Origin: Bacteroidales bacterium
GTDB taxonomy: Bacteria > Bacteroidota > Bacteroidia > Bacteroidales > UBA932
Direction: 5' to 3'
NCBI GenBank assembly: GCA_017534745.1
Contig: JAFXVX010000017.1
Span: 109,836-173,835 of the forward strand
Length of the DNA stretch: 64,000 bases
Made by a program: the position numbers and the translations under genes. How positions within the stretch are numbered: position 1 is the first letter of the stretch; every line of letters begins with the position of its first letter. The notes beneath the pieces were generated by a model, which worked only from the letters and a program-made list of their open reading frames with translations, ran no database searches and was not told where the DNA came from. Positions 25,424-33,361 of this stretch are shown here, piece after piece.

Positions 25424-25994
25424 CGCCCTGGCCGGGATAGACCTCGACGCCGCGGCAGCGCTTCTTCCGCCCTGGAGGCTGGAGAAAGCGCTCCGCTACG
25501 TCAGGGAGTCCGACACCCGGCAGAGCGTTGCGGTCTGGCTTCTCCTCCGGGAAGCCTGTCTCCGCCACGGGCTCCCGGACGTCCCTGCGGTCGCCTTCGG
25601 GGAGCACGGCAAGCCGTTTTTTCCGGATTACCCTTCGCTGCACTTCAATCTCAGCCACTGCCGGGAGGCCGCCGCCTGCGCCGTCTCTGCCTCCCCCGTC
25701 GGCATCGACGTCGAAGCGGTGATGCCTCCGGACAGGAAAGTGATGGAAAGGGTGCTGAGCGGGGAGGAAATCCGGGCTGTGCTCGCCTCGGCGGACCCCG
25801 CCGTCGAGTTCACACGGCTCTGGACCGTCAAGGAGAGCTTCCTCAAGCTCACCGGCGAGGGTCTCACTGACGACCTGCCGGGGCTTCTCGCCCGCGCGGA
25901 AGGCGTCCGCTTCCGCACCGTCGTCCGCAGCCGCTACGTCTACACCGTCGCCGGCCACAACGACGGCGACCCCCTCGCTGACCGTGGCGCCTAA
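25407..25994 (+). CDS. 4'-phosphopantetheinyl transferase (Sfp-type), 195 aa
   Basis: Transfers phosphopantetheine from CoA to carrier-protein serines, here most likely the two T domains of the NRPS. Motifs: FNLSHCREAAACAVS followed by VGIDVE (Mg-binding Asp/Glu), and FTRLWTVKESFLKLTGEGL, the WxxKES signature. It overlaps the NRPS 3' end by 17 nt, so the two are co-transcribed. The last five codons (ADRGA and stop) lie in the left arm of the 110-bp palindrome, which may have altered the original C-terminus. Confidence 0.93.
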   Translation: MVLVNDALAGIDLDAAAALLPPWRLEKALRYVRESDTRQSVAVWLLLREACLRHGLPDVPAVAFGEHGKPFFPDYPSLHFNLSHCREAAACAVSASPVGIDVEAVMPPDRKVMERVLSGEEIRAVLASADPAVEFTRLWTVKESFLKLTGEGLTDDLPGLLARAEGVRFRTVVRSRYVYTVAGHNDGDPLADRGA

Positions 25995-26091
25995 AGCGCT
26001 GCAGGTTAGACGTTTACATAAAAGCCTATGCTCCTTTTGGCGCATAGGCTTTTATGTAACCAATTGACGGTCCGCCATTTAGGCGCCACGG
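25982..26091. repeat. 110-bp palindromic element, copy 2, between convergent stop codons
   Basis: Arms of 49 nt around the 12-nt centre CTCCTTTTGGCG (26031-26042). The outer 14 nt are perfectly complementary (CCGTGGCGCCTAAA at 25982-25995 with TTTAGGCGCCACGG at 26078-26091), as are the inner 17 nt (TTACATAAAAGCCTATG at 26014-26030 with its complement at 26043-26059). The left arm contains the stop of the PPTase gene, and the right arm abuts the stop of the SpoIIE gene at 26092. Same length and symmetry as the copy at 2911-3020. It may also act as a bidirectional transcription terminator, although no T-run is present. Confidence 0.85.
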
Positions 26092-28149
26092 CTACTGGGG
26101 GATGCGACGGGTGAGGGTGAGGATGTTGTAACGGCCGGAGTACTCGTAGTTGATGGTGTCCATCACTTTGCGGACGAGGAAAATGCCGAGCCCGCCCTTG
26201 CGGCGCTCGTAGCTGTTCCGCTTGAGGTCCGCTTCCGGGGCGGAAGTCGGGTCGAAGGGCTTGCCCGAGTCCTTGACAATAAAGACGTATTTCTCCGGAG
26301 TCTTGCGGGCCGTCACCTCAACAGTGCCCTTCGACCCATCGGGATATGAGTAGAGCACGCAGTTGGTCGCGACCTCCTCGACTGCAAGGTTGATGTCCAG
26401 CTGCTCCTTGCGCTCCATCCCTGCCTCAGCCGCGAATTCCTCGATGAATTCGCCGAGGCGGGCGATCTCCTTCCTGTTGTTCTCCAGAGTGATGCTCTTC
26501 TCCAGAAGGACGGTCTCCTGCTGGGGGATATAGCGTATTGCAAGGATGGTGAGGTCGTCACTTTGGGGAGCGCCGGCGACGAATTTGCCGACCGCTTCAC
26601 AGGTTTTCTCAGTAAGCACCTCGGGATCGGTGCTTCCGCAGGCTTCCAGGGCATTTTTCATCCTTTCTTCGCCGAAGAGTTCCTGATTCCTGTCCATAGC
26701 TTCCGTTACCCCGTCGGTGTAGAGGAACAGGGTCCGGTCCGCCTTGAGAGCGGTGTCCTCCATCGTGAATGAATACTTGCGGAGGAAACCTAGGGGGGTA
26801 TTGGGCTTCACGGGGAGGAACCCGCACCTGCCGTCCTCGACGATAGCGGGAGGGTTATGCCCGGCGTTGCAGTAGCGGAGAGTGCCGGTCGGAAGGTCCA
26901 GCACGCCGGCGAAGAAGGTCACGAACATATTCCGTCTTTCAAGCTCCCGGATACGGCTGTGCATCGACGATACGATGATACGCGGATTGCTCTCCCTGTC
27001 TCCCAGGGTACGGAACATGATCCTTGAAGTCGCCATCAGCAGTGAAGCGGGCACGCCCTTGCCGCTGACGTCGCCTATGCAGAAAAAGAGTTTTTCGTCA
27101 CGGATGAAAAAATCGTAGAAGTCGCCTCCGATCTCCTTCGCCGGGACCATCTTGGCAAAGATCTTCACGTCGGGCCTGTCCGGGAACCTGGCAGGCACCA
27201 TGCCCATCTGGATGTCGTGGGCGATGTTCATCTCCTTTTCCATCAGGCGGCTCTCCGTCTCGACCTTCTGGCGGGAGCGCTCGCCGCGGAGAGTGCCGAA
27301 AAGGACAATCAGCATCAGGATGACGATCATCAGGCCGATAAAGGCCGTGAATATGCCGTCATTGATGACATCGGCATAGACGATACTGTACGGGACGGAT
27401 AATATCATCTCCGAGCCGCGGTTGCCGATGGCTCCGCGGTAGATGAAATTGTGCCGTTCGTCCGGGATTTCGAAGGAATCGTCGCTCGAAAGGACGACCT
27501 TCCCCGACACGTTGAGAAGGAGGAATTTTGCGTTGCCGTAGATACGTCTCTCGCTGATTTTATGCTTCAGCCAGTCGGTAGGGATATCGACAAGGAAGAC
27601 TCCGGCAAGCTGGTCCTTCCCGTTGAAGATCGGGTGGGCGAACGTGCAGACGGAGAATCCATAGACTCTCGAGACATACGGATCCGTCCAGACGTCACGG
27701 CGCTCTTTCAGCGGGATGTCGTACCACTCGGTCCCTACAAACTCTTCCCTTTTGATGGGAACATTCCTGATTTTATCACCGTCCCTGAAAAGGCCTATAT
27801 CCTCACAGTCGGGATGGGTCTCGACATAGGAGGGGTAAAAGACCAGCCCGCAGCCGCACATGGCCGAATTGTTTGAGAGGATCCCCTTTGCGAGATTCAC
27901 GACGCCCCCCGTCCGGTCTATATCCACAAGCTGCCTGACGGGAATGGACAGGTCGAACACCGTCTGCCGGATGTCGTTCATCGCCTCGTTCAGGGTCAGG
28001 TTTACATACCCGAGCTCAAGCTCCGCCAGAGCCTCGGAGTCGCGGCTCAGCCTCCGCAGGTCGCGCAGCGCATGTACGCCGGCGACCACAAACACCAGCA
28101 GCAGCGCCAGAACTATCCCCAGGATATTGTACCCTTTAATCTTCTGCAT
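26092..28149 (-). CDS. Membrane sensor with SpoIIE/PP2C phosphatase and HATPase (RsbW-like) domains, 685 aa
   Basis: TM1 about residues 8-28; extracytoplasmic sensor (dCache-like) 35-265 with WYDIPLKERRDVWTDPYVSRV and a LAGVFLVDIP strand; TM2 266-290. SpoIIE phosphatase about 320-530: DIQMGMVP, EIGGDFYDFF, FFCIGDVSGKGVPASLLMA, LYTDGVTEA and SDDLTILAIRY supply the Asp metal ligands. The C-terminal GHKL ATPase 560-685 has DINLAVEEVATNC (N box) and KGGLGIFLVRK (G box). One polypeptide thus combines RsbU-like phosphatase and RsbW-like kinase activities on a STAS protein, the nearest being that at 17828. A truncated TonB fragment lies 6 nt upstream on the same strand. Confidence 0.93.
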   Translation of the reverse strand: MQKIKGYNILGIVLALLLVFVVAGVHALRDLRRLSRDSEALAELELGYVNLTLNEAMNDIRQTVFDLSIPVRQLVDIDRTGGVVNLAKGILSNNSAMCGCGLVFYPSYVETHPDCEDIGLFRDGDKIRNVPIKREEFVGTEWYDIPLKERRDVWTDPYVSRVYGFSVCTFAHPIFNGKDQLAGVFLVDIPTDWLKHKISERRIYGNAKFLLLNVSGKVVLSSDDSFEIPDERHNFIYRGAIGNRGSEMILSVPYSIVYADVINDGIFTAFIGLMIVILMLIVLFGTLRGERSRQKVETESRLMEKEMNIAHDIQMGMVPARFPDRPDVKIFAKMVPAKEIGGDFYDFFIRDEKLFFCIGDVSGKGVPASLLMATSRIMFRTLGDRESNPRIIVSSMHSRIRELERRNMFVTFFAGVLDLPTGTLRYCNAGHNPPAIVEDGRCGFLPVKPNTPLGFLRKYSFTMEDTALKADRTLFLYTDGVTEAMDRNQELFGEERMKNALEACGSTDPEVLTEKTCEAVGKFVAGAPQSDDLTILAIRYIPQQETVLLEKSITLENNRKEIARLGEFIEEFAAEAGMERKEQLDINLAVEEVATNCVLYSYPDGSKGTVEVTARKTPEKYVFIVKDSGKPFDPTSAPEADLKRNSYERRKGGLGIFLVRKVMDTINYEYSGRYNILTLTRRIPQ

Positions 28150-28155
28150 CGTATG

Positions 28156-28341
28156 TTAGTGCAACTTAAAAATAACCGGGAAGATAAATCTGACGTTAAC
28201 CCATACCGCAAAATCCGACGCCGGCCCTCCATAAAACATCGGGCGCACCTCCGGATCCATTAGCGGCACCTCCTCCTGCTGCCCAGAACACACGGCAGAA
28301 GCAACCAGCACCAAAGCAATAACCGACATCAGAAGTCTCAT
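28156..28341 (-). pseudogene. Truncated TonB C-terminal-domain protein, 61 codons
   Basis: Begins with a signal peptide (MRLLMSVIALVLVASAVCSG), then MDPEVRPMFYGGPASDFAVWVNVRF. This matches the start of Bacteroidota TonB C-terminal domains (P-x-F-x-G-G-x-x-x-x-F-x-x-W-V-N-x-x-x-x-Y-P), but the ORF stops right after FPVIFKLH, losing the rest of the domain. Either a remnant of a longer gene or a short secreted peptide. The initiation region is intact, and SpoIIE follows after 6 nt, so it may still serve as the first cistron of that operon. Confidence 0.6.
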
Positions 28342-28427
28342 AACGTGGACAAATTTAACAAAAATTATTGATTTTGAGAGCGGAAAGGAAAGGGAGGCTT
28401 CAAAATTCTAGCCCATCCGTTAGAATA

Positions 28428-28511
28428 TAAAAAGAGCATTGGCCCTCGCGGGAAAATGCTCTTTATGGTAATCAATTCCGGCCGATTTCACGGCCTGGTT
28501 GCTGTCAAAAT
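28428..28511 (-). ncRNA. Candidate small RNA or leader, about 85 nt
   Basis: On the minus strand a consensus promoter (28517-28548) is followed by an approximately 85-nt non-coding stretch. It contains a hairpin GGCCG-TGAAAT-CGGCC and ends in a strong hairpin, AAAGAGCATT (complement of 28455-28464) with AATGCTCTTT (complement of 28431-28440), running into TTTTTATATT. Promoter, structured body and intrinsic terminator without an ORF suggest a stand-alone small RNA. It could also be an attenuated leader for the TonB-fragment/SpoIIE genes 90 nt downstream. The remaining 28342-28607 sequence holds nothing else I recognise. Confidence 0.5.
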
Positions 28512-28516
28512 CACTG

Positions 28517-28548
28517 CAAATGTAGTCCTTTTTTGTTATTCACGCAAA
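28517..28548 (-). promoter_or_regulatory. Promoter of the candidate small RNA
   Basis: Read on the minus strand: TTTG (28545-28548), 20-nt spacer, TACATTTG (28517-28524). Confidence 0.65.
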
Positions 28549-28607
28549 TAATTTTTGCAGATATTGCAAAATCTTCTACGATAACACACTACACCGGACA
28601 CAGATGC

Positions 28608-29339
28608 TCAGGAGTAGAGGCCGCCGTTGATGGAGATGACTTCGCCGGTGATGTAGGAGGCGTCCTCGGAGGCGAGGAAGGCCACGAGGGCGGCGACTTC
28701 CTCCGGCTTGCCGAAGCGCTTGGCCGGGATGGTCTTCTTGAGCTCCGCCTCGTCGAGGCCTTCGACCATGTCAGTGCGGATGAAGCCGGGGGCGACGGCG
28801 TTGACCGTCACGCCCCGCTGGGCCATCTCCTGCGCGAGGGCCTTGGTCGCGGCGATGAGGCCGCCTTTGGCCGCAGAGTAGTTGGTCTGGCCCGGAAGGC
28901 CCTTGAGACCGGAGAGCGAGGCCATATTGATGATACGGCCGTAGCGGTGGAGCGCCATCGCCTGGAGGCAGGGCCTCGTGACGTTATAGAAACTGTCGAG
29001 ATTGGTGCTCAGCACCTTACGCCAGGCGTCGGGCTCCATCCAGAGGAGGAGCGAGTCGGCGCGGATGCCCGCATTGTTGACAAGGACGCTGATGTACTCG
29101 TCCGGGTGAGCCGTCTGCCAGGCCGAGATGGCCTCGGCCGCGGCTGCGGGGTCCGCGACGTTGAACTTGATGAGTTCACCGTCGCCGCCTGCGGCCTTGA
29201 CGGCCTCCAGCGCTTCCTTGGCGGCAGCGTCATTGGAAACGTAATTGATCAGGATAGTGAAGCCTTCGGAGGCAAGGCGGACGGCGATTGCGCGGCCGAT
29301 TCCGCGGCTTCCTCCAGTGACGAGTGCATACTTTGCCAT
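28608..29339 (-). CDS. fabG: 3-oxoacyl-ACP reductase FabG (SDR family), 243 aa
   Basis: NADPH-dependent short-chain reductase of fatty-acid elongation. Motifs: ALVTGGSRGIGRAI (cofactor binding), LVNNAGIRAD, the catalytic Ser in INMASLSGLKG with YSAAKGG (Tyr and Lys), and PGFIRTDM; C-terminal ASYITGEVISINGG. Length is standard. The start at 29339 (MAKYALVTGG) is preferred over ATG 29348. Its own promoter lies just upstream. It could supply acyl chains for the NRPS, but it more likely serves general lipid synthesis. Confidence 0.93.
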   Translation of the reverse strand: MAKYALVTGGSRGIGRAIAVRLASEGFTILINYVSNDAAAKEALEAVKAAGGDGELIKFNVADPAAAAEAISAWQTAHPDEYISVLVNNAGIRADSLLLWMEPDAWRKVLSTNLDSFYNVTRPCLQAMALHRYGRIINMASLSGLKGLPGQTNYSAAKGGLIAATKALAQEMAQRGVTVNAVAPGFIRTDMVEGLDEAELKKTIPAKRFGKPEEVAALVAFLASEDASYITGEVISINGGLYS

Positions 29340-29355
29340 AACGTTCAAATTTTTA

Positions 29356-29386
29356 CAAAAATAACAATTCTGCGCCGGAGGGCAAA
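29356..29386 (-). promoter_or_regulatory. fabG promoter
   Basis: Minus strand: TTTG (29383-29386), 19-nt spacer, TATTTTTG (29356-29363). Confidence 0.75.
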
Positions 29387-29422
29387 TCTTTTTGCAGGGG
29401 AATTTGCTATATTTACGGCATT

Positions 29423-30058
29423 ATGAAAACAAAAACCGCCGGAGTCGTCGCGCTCCTCGCTACAATCCTCATAGCCATGGCCTGCAACACCGCCCAAAAG
29501 TCCTCGGCCGAAGCCGTTCTGGAAAATATCCGGACCCGGACGTCCATCCGCCAGTACACCTCAGAGCCTCTCAAAGAGGCCGAAATTGAGACACTCCTGA
29601 AAGCCGGGATGGCCGCTCCGAGCGGCAAGAACACCCAGCCGTGGTCGTTCGTCGTCGTGACCGACTCGGAGACCAGGACCTCCCTCGTGACCAAGGGTGT
29701 CAACAGGATGTATGCGGAAGCCCCCTGCCTGATAGTGGTTTGCGGCGAAACGACGATGCTGCGCAGGCCAGCAGATGCCCCTGCAGACGCCCCCGAGGAG
29801 GAGATGCCCAACCCCAACTGGTCCATCGACTGCTCGGCCGCGACGGAAAACATCCTCCTCGCCGCCCACGCCCTTGGCCTGGGCGCCGTCTGGACGGCCT
29901 GCTGGCCCTATGAGGACCGATATGCCCCGGTCAAAGATATTCTCGGTATCCCCGAAAAGATAATGCCCCTTGCCATCATTCCCGTCGGTCACCCCGCCGA
30001 GTTCCCCGTTCCAAAGGACAAGTGGAAGCCAGAACGCATCCACCGCGAGCGCTGGTAA
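29423..30058 (+). CDS. Nitroreductase-family lipoprotein, 211 aa
   Basis: FMN-dependent nitroreductase fold: IRTRTSIRQYTSEPL, LLKAGMAAPSGKNTQPWSFVVV, then AATENILLAAHALGLGAVWTACW and a C-terminal PLAIIPVGHPAE. Unusually it begins with a lipoprotein signal (MKTKTAGVVALLATILIAMAC), so the enzyme should be exported and lipid-anchored rather than cytosolic. Followed 14 nt later by the large MG2-like protein gene. Confidence 0.9.
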   Translation: MKTKTAGVVALLATILIAMACNTAQKSSAEAVLENIRTRTSIRQYTSEPLKEAEIETLLKAGMAAPSGKNTQPWSFVVVTDSETRTSLVTKGVNRMYAEAPCLIVVCGETTMLRRPADAPADAPEEEMPNPNWSIDCSAATENILLAAHALGLGAVWTACWPYEDRYAPVKDILGIPEKIMPLAIIPVGHPAEFPVPKDKWKPERIHRERW

Positions 30059-30072
30059 GGGCTTGAACCTCA

Positions 30073-32514
30073 ATGAAGTGCCTTCGGTATATCGTACTGC
30101 TGACTGCGGCGCTGCTTTCGCTGGCTGCGGAAGCGGCACAGGTGTCGGCGGCAGAAGCAGCGAGGGCACCGGCAGCGGTTGCGGACACATCACTGGCTGT
30201 GAAGGGCGCCACTATGCTGGATTCGCTGCTACTGCGGTTCAACACGTATTCCGCCTGGTGCGCACCGGAGAAGGTCTATCTCCATTTCGACAGGACCTGC
30301 TATACTGCTGGCGAAACCATCTGGTTCAAGGGATGGCTTAAGGAGGCGTCGCAGAAGTCTGTGCTGCCTCCCAGCAATTACATGTATGCAGAGGTGCTGG
30401 ACGACAAAGGCGAGGCGCTGCTTAGGGTGAAGGTCAAGCGCAGCGGGGACGGTTTCCCCGGGTGCATTGACCTGCCGGAGGACCTTGTATCGGGATATTA
30501 CACCATCCGGGCATATACCCTCTGGCAGCTCAACTACCCGGAAGAGTATCTGTTCAACGACAGAATCCGTATCATCGGAGCGGAAAAGGAGAAAAAGGGA
30601 AAGCAGGGGCCGACGCCGGAGGAAATGGAAATTTCCTTCTGGCCCGAGGGCGGAAGGTATTACGCCGACCACGGGGCCACCATCGGCTTCAAAGCGGTGG
30701 ACGGACTGGGCCGGAGCGTTGATTTCCAGGGGGTTCTCGTAAACGACGCAGGGAAGGAGCAGGCTCAGGTTGCCAGTACCCATGACGGCATGGGAGCCTT
30801 CTCGTTCGTGCCCAAAGCCGGCCGCAGCTACAGCGTCCGCGACGCTGCCGGCAGACTGCACCCCCTTCCAGTGCCGTCGAAGGATGGTGCAACCATCCAG
30901 GTGCAGACCCATTCCGACAAGTACTACGTCAGTACTCTTGGCTTCGGCGGAGGGGAAGCCAGCCTGCTGGTGCGCGACGCCGCCGAACTGTACCCCCTCG
31001 CCAATGTTTCTCTCGATGGGAAAAGAAACATCATGATGCTGGAGCGCACCTTCTTCCGCCCGGGGATCAACCATTTCCTCCTGGTTGACTCCCGGGGGAA
31101 AATCCTCTCTGAGCGGTTGATTTTCATCCGCGACGGGGAGGCGCCGGACTGCTTCCTGGAGATGGAGCAGTTCAAGGCGGACCGGAGGTCGCTCGTCAAG
31201 GGCGTCATTTCCCTGACTGGCCCTGACGGCGCGCCACTGGACGGCCATTGCTCGGTGTCCGTAGTGAGAGGCGTGCTCAAGAACTGGCAGCAGAGCGACG
31301 GCATCACTTCATATATGGGCCTCAGCAGCGAGCTGAAGGGCAGGGTCAATAATCCGTATTACTACTTCGATCCGGAGATTCCGCTTGAGGAGAGAGACGC
31401 AGCGTTGGATCTTCTGATGATGATCCAAGGCTGGCGCTACTACGACCTGGACCAGATCACCGACCTGAGCGGCGGGAATATCCGCCTGCGGCACATGCGG
31501 GAGCGGATGCAGGAGATCCGCGTCCATGTGGACCGTCTCCTGTCGTCCAAGATGCCGAAGAAGTTCACTTTCACCGTTTTGGTTCCACGGCGGAACGTCA
31601 TGGAGTCGATTGATATCGAGGAGGGTAAGCACTTCATCGTGGACAGCCTGGATTTCCCGGAGAACACCGAGGTGATCATCAATATCGGCACTTCGCGCAT
31701 AGGGGCGCACTATATCCCAAAATGGGACGGGGACATCGCCGCGAAGCCGTTTCCCTACAAGCCGGCCCCCGGATTCACGAAAAACGTGCAGATGGATGAG
31801 CCGCCGCTGGACGGGCCCGCGTCGGACGACACGCTGCAGGCCGCGATGGTCACGGCCTCGTACGCGGAGGACGACGTGCTGATTTTCGGGCGCAGTTTCC
31901 GTGAGGACCTGGAGACCTACAAGGAAATGACCCTGGTGGAGTATCTCAGTATGAGAAAGGCCATGTTCGAATACGACGGGGAAAATATGTACAACCGGAG
32001 CAGGCGGCGCTCCCTCACCTCGGACTCCGAAGACTCAACCGACTTCGGGGAGGACGACGAGAACGACTCGGGGAAAGTCAAGCTCATAGTGGATGAGACC
32101 GAGGAGGAGTGGTGGGCCTTCGATATGCTTCGCCTAGAGGACCTGCGGACCCTGAGCGTTTCCACCCACCCGGACCCCGTCTATGGCGGCGACGGCGGCG
32201 TGGTCCACATCACCATCAAGCCCGGCGCCATGAACCAGAACCTGTCGAGGAATCCCTCCATCCTCTATTTCGTCCCTCTGGGATACCAGCTTCCCCGCTA
32301 CTTCGAGGCACCCCGCTACGACCAGGGCGAGGACATGCCCTATGACCAGCGCAACACCCTCTGGTGGGATCCGGACGTGGAGCTCGCCGGCGGCCGCGCC
32401 CCTCTCGACTTTTTCAACAACGACCTTTCGGACTACCCCTACGTCGTCCGTATCGAGGGCCTCACCTCCGACGGCCACCCCTTCTCCCGCCACTGCCTAA
32501 TCGCGCCGCAGTAG
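30073..32514 (+). CDS. Large secreted protein with MG2-like domain (Bacteroidota 'EKVYLHFDR' family), 813 aa
   Basis: Signal peptide (MKCLRYIVLLTAALLSLAAEA). Near residue 65 is EKVYLHFDRTCYTAGETIWFKGWL, the hallmark of a Bacteroidota family with macroglobulin-like beta domains, often annotated as carboxypeptidase-like or TonB-plug proteins. Further beta-rich stretches follow: GYYTIRAYTLWQLNYP, MEISFWPEGGRYYADHGATIGFKAVD, LDLLMMIQGWRYYDL. The region DEPPLDG...DDTLQAAMVTASYA resembles the link to a degenerate plug-like domain, ending GGVVHITIKPG. An acidic linker (SEDSTDFGEDDEND) lies near residue 655. Predicted periplasmic or surface exposed; function unknown. Confidence 0.8.
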   Translation: MKCLRYIVLLTAALLSLAAEAAQVSAAEAARAPAAVADTSLAVKGATMLDSLLLRFNTYSAWCAPEKVYLHFDRTCYTAGETIWFKGWLKEASQKSVLPPSNYMYAEVLDDKGEALLRVKVKRSGDGFPGCIDLPEDLVSGYYTIRAYTLWQLNYPEEYLFNDRIRIIGAEKEKKGKQGPTPEEMEISFWPEGGRYYADHGATIGFKAVDGLGRSVDFQGVLVNDAGKEQAQVASTHDGMGAFSFVPKAGRSYSVRDAAGRLHPLPVPSKDGATIQVQTHSDKYYVSTLGFGGGEASLLVRDAAELYPLANVSLDGKRNIMMLERTFFRPGINHFLLVDSRGKILSERLIFIRDGEAPDCFLEMEQFKADRRSLVKGVISLTGPDGAPLDGHCSVSVVRGVLKNWQQSDGITSYMGLSSELKGRVNNPYYYFDPEIPLEERDAALDLLMMIQGWRYYDLDQITDLSGGNIRLRHMRERMQEIRVHVDRLLSSKMPKKFTFTVLVPRRNVMESIDIEEGKHFIVDSLDFPENTEVIINIGTSRIGAHYIPKWDGDIAAKPFPYKPAPGFTKNVQMDEPPLDGPASDDTLQAAMVTASYAEDDVLIFGRSFREDLETYKEMTLVEYLSMRKAMFEYDGENMYNRSRRRSLTSDSEDSTDFGEDDENDSGKVKLIVDETEEEWWAFDMLRLEDLRTLSVSTHPDPVYGGDGGVVHITIKPGAMNQNLSRNPSILYFVPLGYQLPRYFEAPRYDQGEDMPYDQRNTLWWDPDVELAGGRAPLDFFNNDLSDYPYVVRIEGLTSDGHPFSRHCLIAPQ

Positions 32515-32515
32515 C

Positions 32516-32588
32516 CTAGCGTTCACGGACTTAGAGAAGCGACGAGGGCGGCTGCCGTCGCCCTGGCGGAACGTCGGGAGTTACGCTA
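32516..32588. terminator. Hairpin region between convergent genes, possible bidirectional terminator
   Basis: TAGCGT (32517-32522) pairs with ACGCTA (32582-32587) and encloses AGGGCG-GCTGCCGT-CGCCCT. It lies directly after one stop codon and overlaps the other. No strong T-run, so termination is inferred from position. Confidence 0.4.
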
Positions 32589-33195
32589 TCGGTCCGGACG
32601 TGTCGTGAAGGGCAATATAATTGCGCAAAGCCGCGCAGCCGGTGAACTGCACGGCCGAAATACCCACAGCCTGCGCGCCGATGACGTTGGGCATGTTGTC
32701 ATCTGTAAAAAGGCACTCCTCCGGCTTCAAGCCATATCGGTCCAGCAGACGGTGGAAGATTGCCGCATCGGGCTTCAGGAGATGCTCTTCGCCGGATACG
32801 ACCATTCCATCAAGTATGGCAAAAACGCGTTTTGAGCGCACTAGATCAAATGTTTCCAATGACCAGTTGGTGAGGCCGTACAGCCGGTATCCGGCTTCTT
32901 TCAAATCGCACTCCAACTTGTACATTCCGGGGATTTCCTCTCTTATCATCTTTATCCAGTCACTCTGGTACAAGCGTATCTCCTTCTCCCATTCCGGGAA
33001 AAGTGCTATTCGCTCAGCAACTGCCACATCAAAAGGTTTTCCCTTATCCATTTCAGCATTCCACGCACTTGTACACACGTTTTTGATAAACCATTCGGCC
33101 TTTTCGACGCTGCCGAAATAGGGATCGAACAGATAGTGCGGGTTCCAGTCCAGAAGCACCCCGCCAAAGTCGAAGATAATGTTCTTTACTGCCAT
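32581..33195 (-). CDS. HAD-superfamily (subfamily IA) hydrolase, 204 aa
   Basis: Motif I IIFDFGGVLLDWN (nucleophile Asp 10), helical cap, motif II YGLTNWS, motif III Lys in LLKPDAAIFHRLLDRYGL, motif IV CLFTDDNMPNVIGAQAVGI. This is the pattern of small-molecule phosphatases related to YihX/alpha-glucose-1-phosphatase (FDFGGV type). Substrate unknown. Convergent with the MG2-like gene; upstream lies a 384-bp stretch with a gyrA remnant. Confidence 0.9.
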   Translation of the reverse strand: MAVKNIIFDFGGVLLDWNPHYLFDPYFGSVEKAEWFIKNVCTSAWNAEMDKGKPFDVAVAERIALFPEWEKEIRLYQSDWIKMIREEIPGMYKLECDLKEAGYRLYGLTNWSLETFDLVRSKRVFAILDGMVVSGEEHLLKPDAAIFHRLLDRYGLKPEECLFTDDNMPNVIGAQAVGISAVQFTGCAALRNYIALHDTSGPIA

Positions 33196-33361
33196 ACGTC
33201 CGCGAAGGTAACACTTTTTTCCGAACTATTCCTCCGCAAATCACCCTTATACCCTGCCATAGACGACTCCTCTTTGAGCGGAAAACGAGACTCGAACGCA
33301 ATTTATTATCTTATTATCAATCAGGCGCTTACAAAAGAGAAAGGGTAGGCTCAGAATAAGG

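Noticed and set aside
25982-26091. Integron attC site
   Set aside because: The element is palindromic, about the right size and at gene ends, but the terminal RYYYAAC and GTTRRRY boxes are not in the required positions and no integron integrase is present.
28608-29339. fabG as a dedicated member of the NRPS cluster
   Set aside because: It has its own promoter, lies beyond the convergent SpoIIE gene and small RNA, and is a typical housekeeping FabG.
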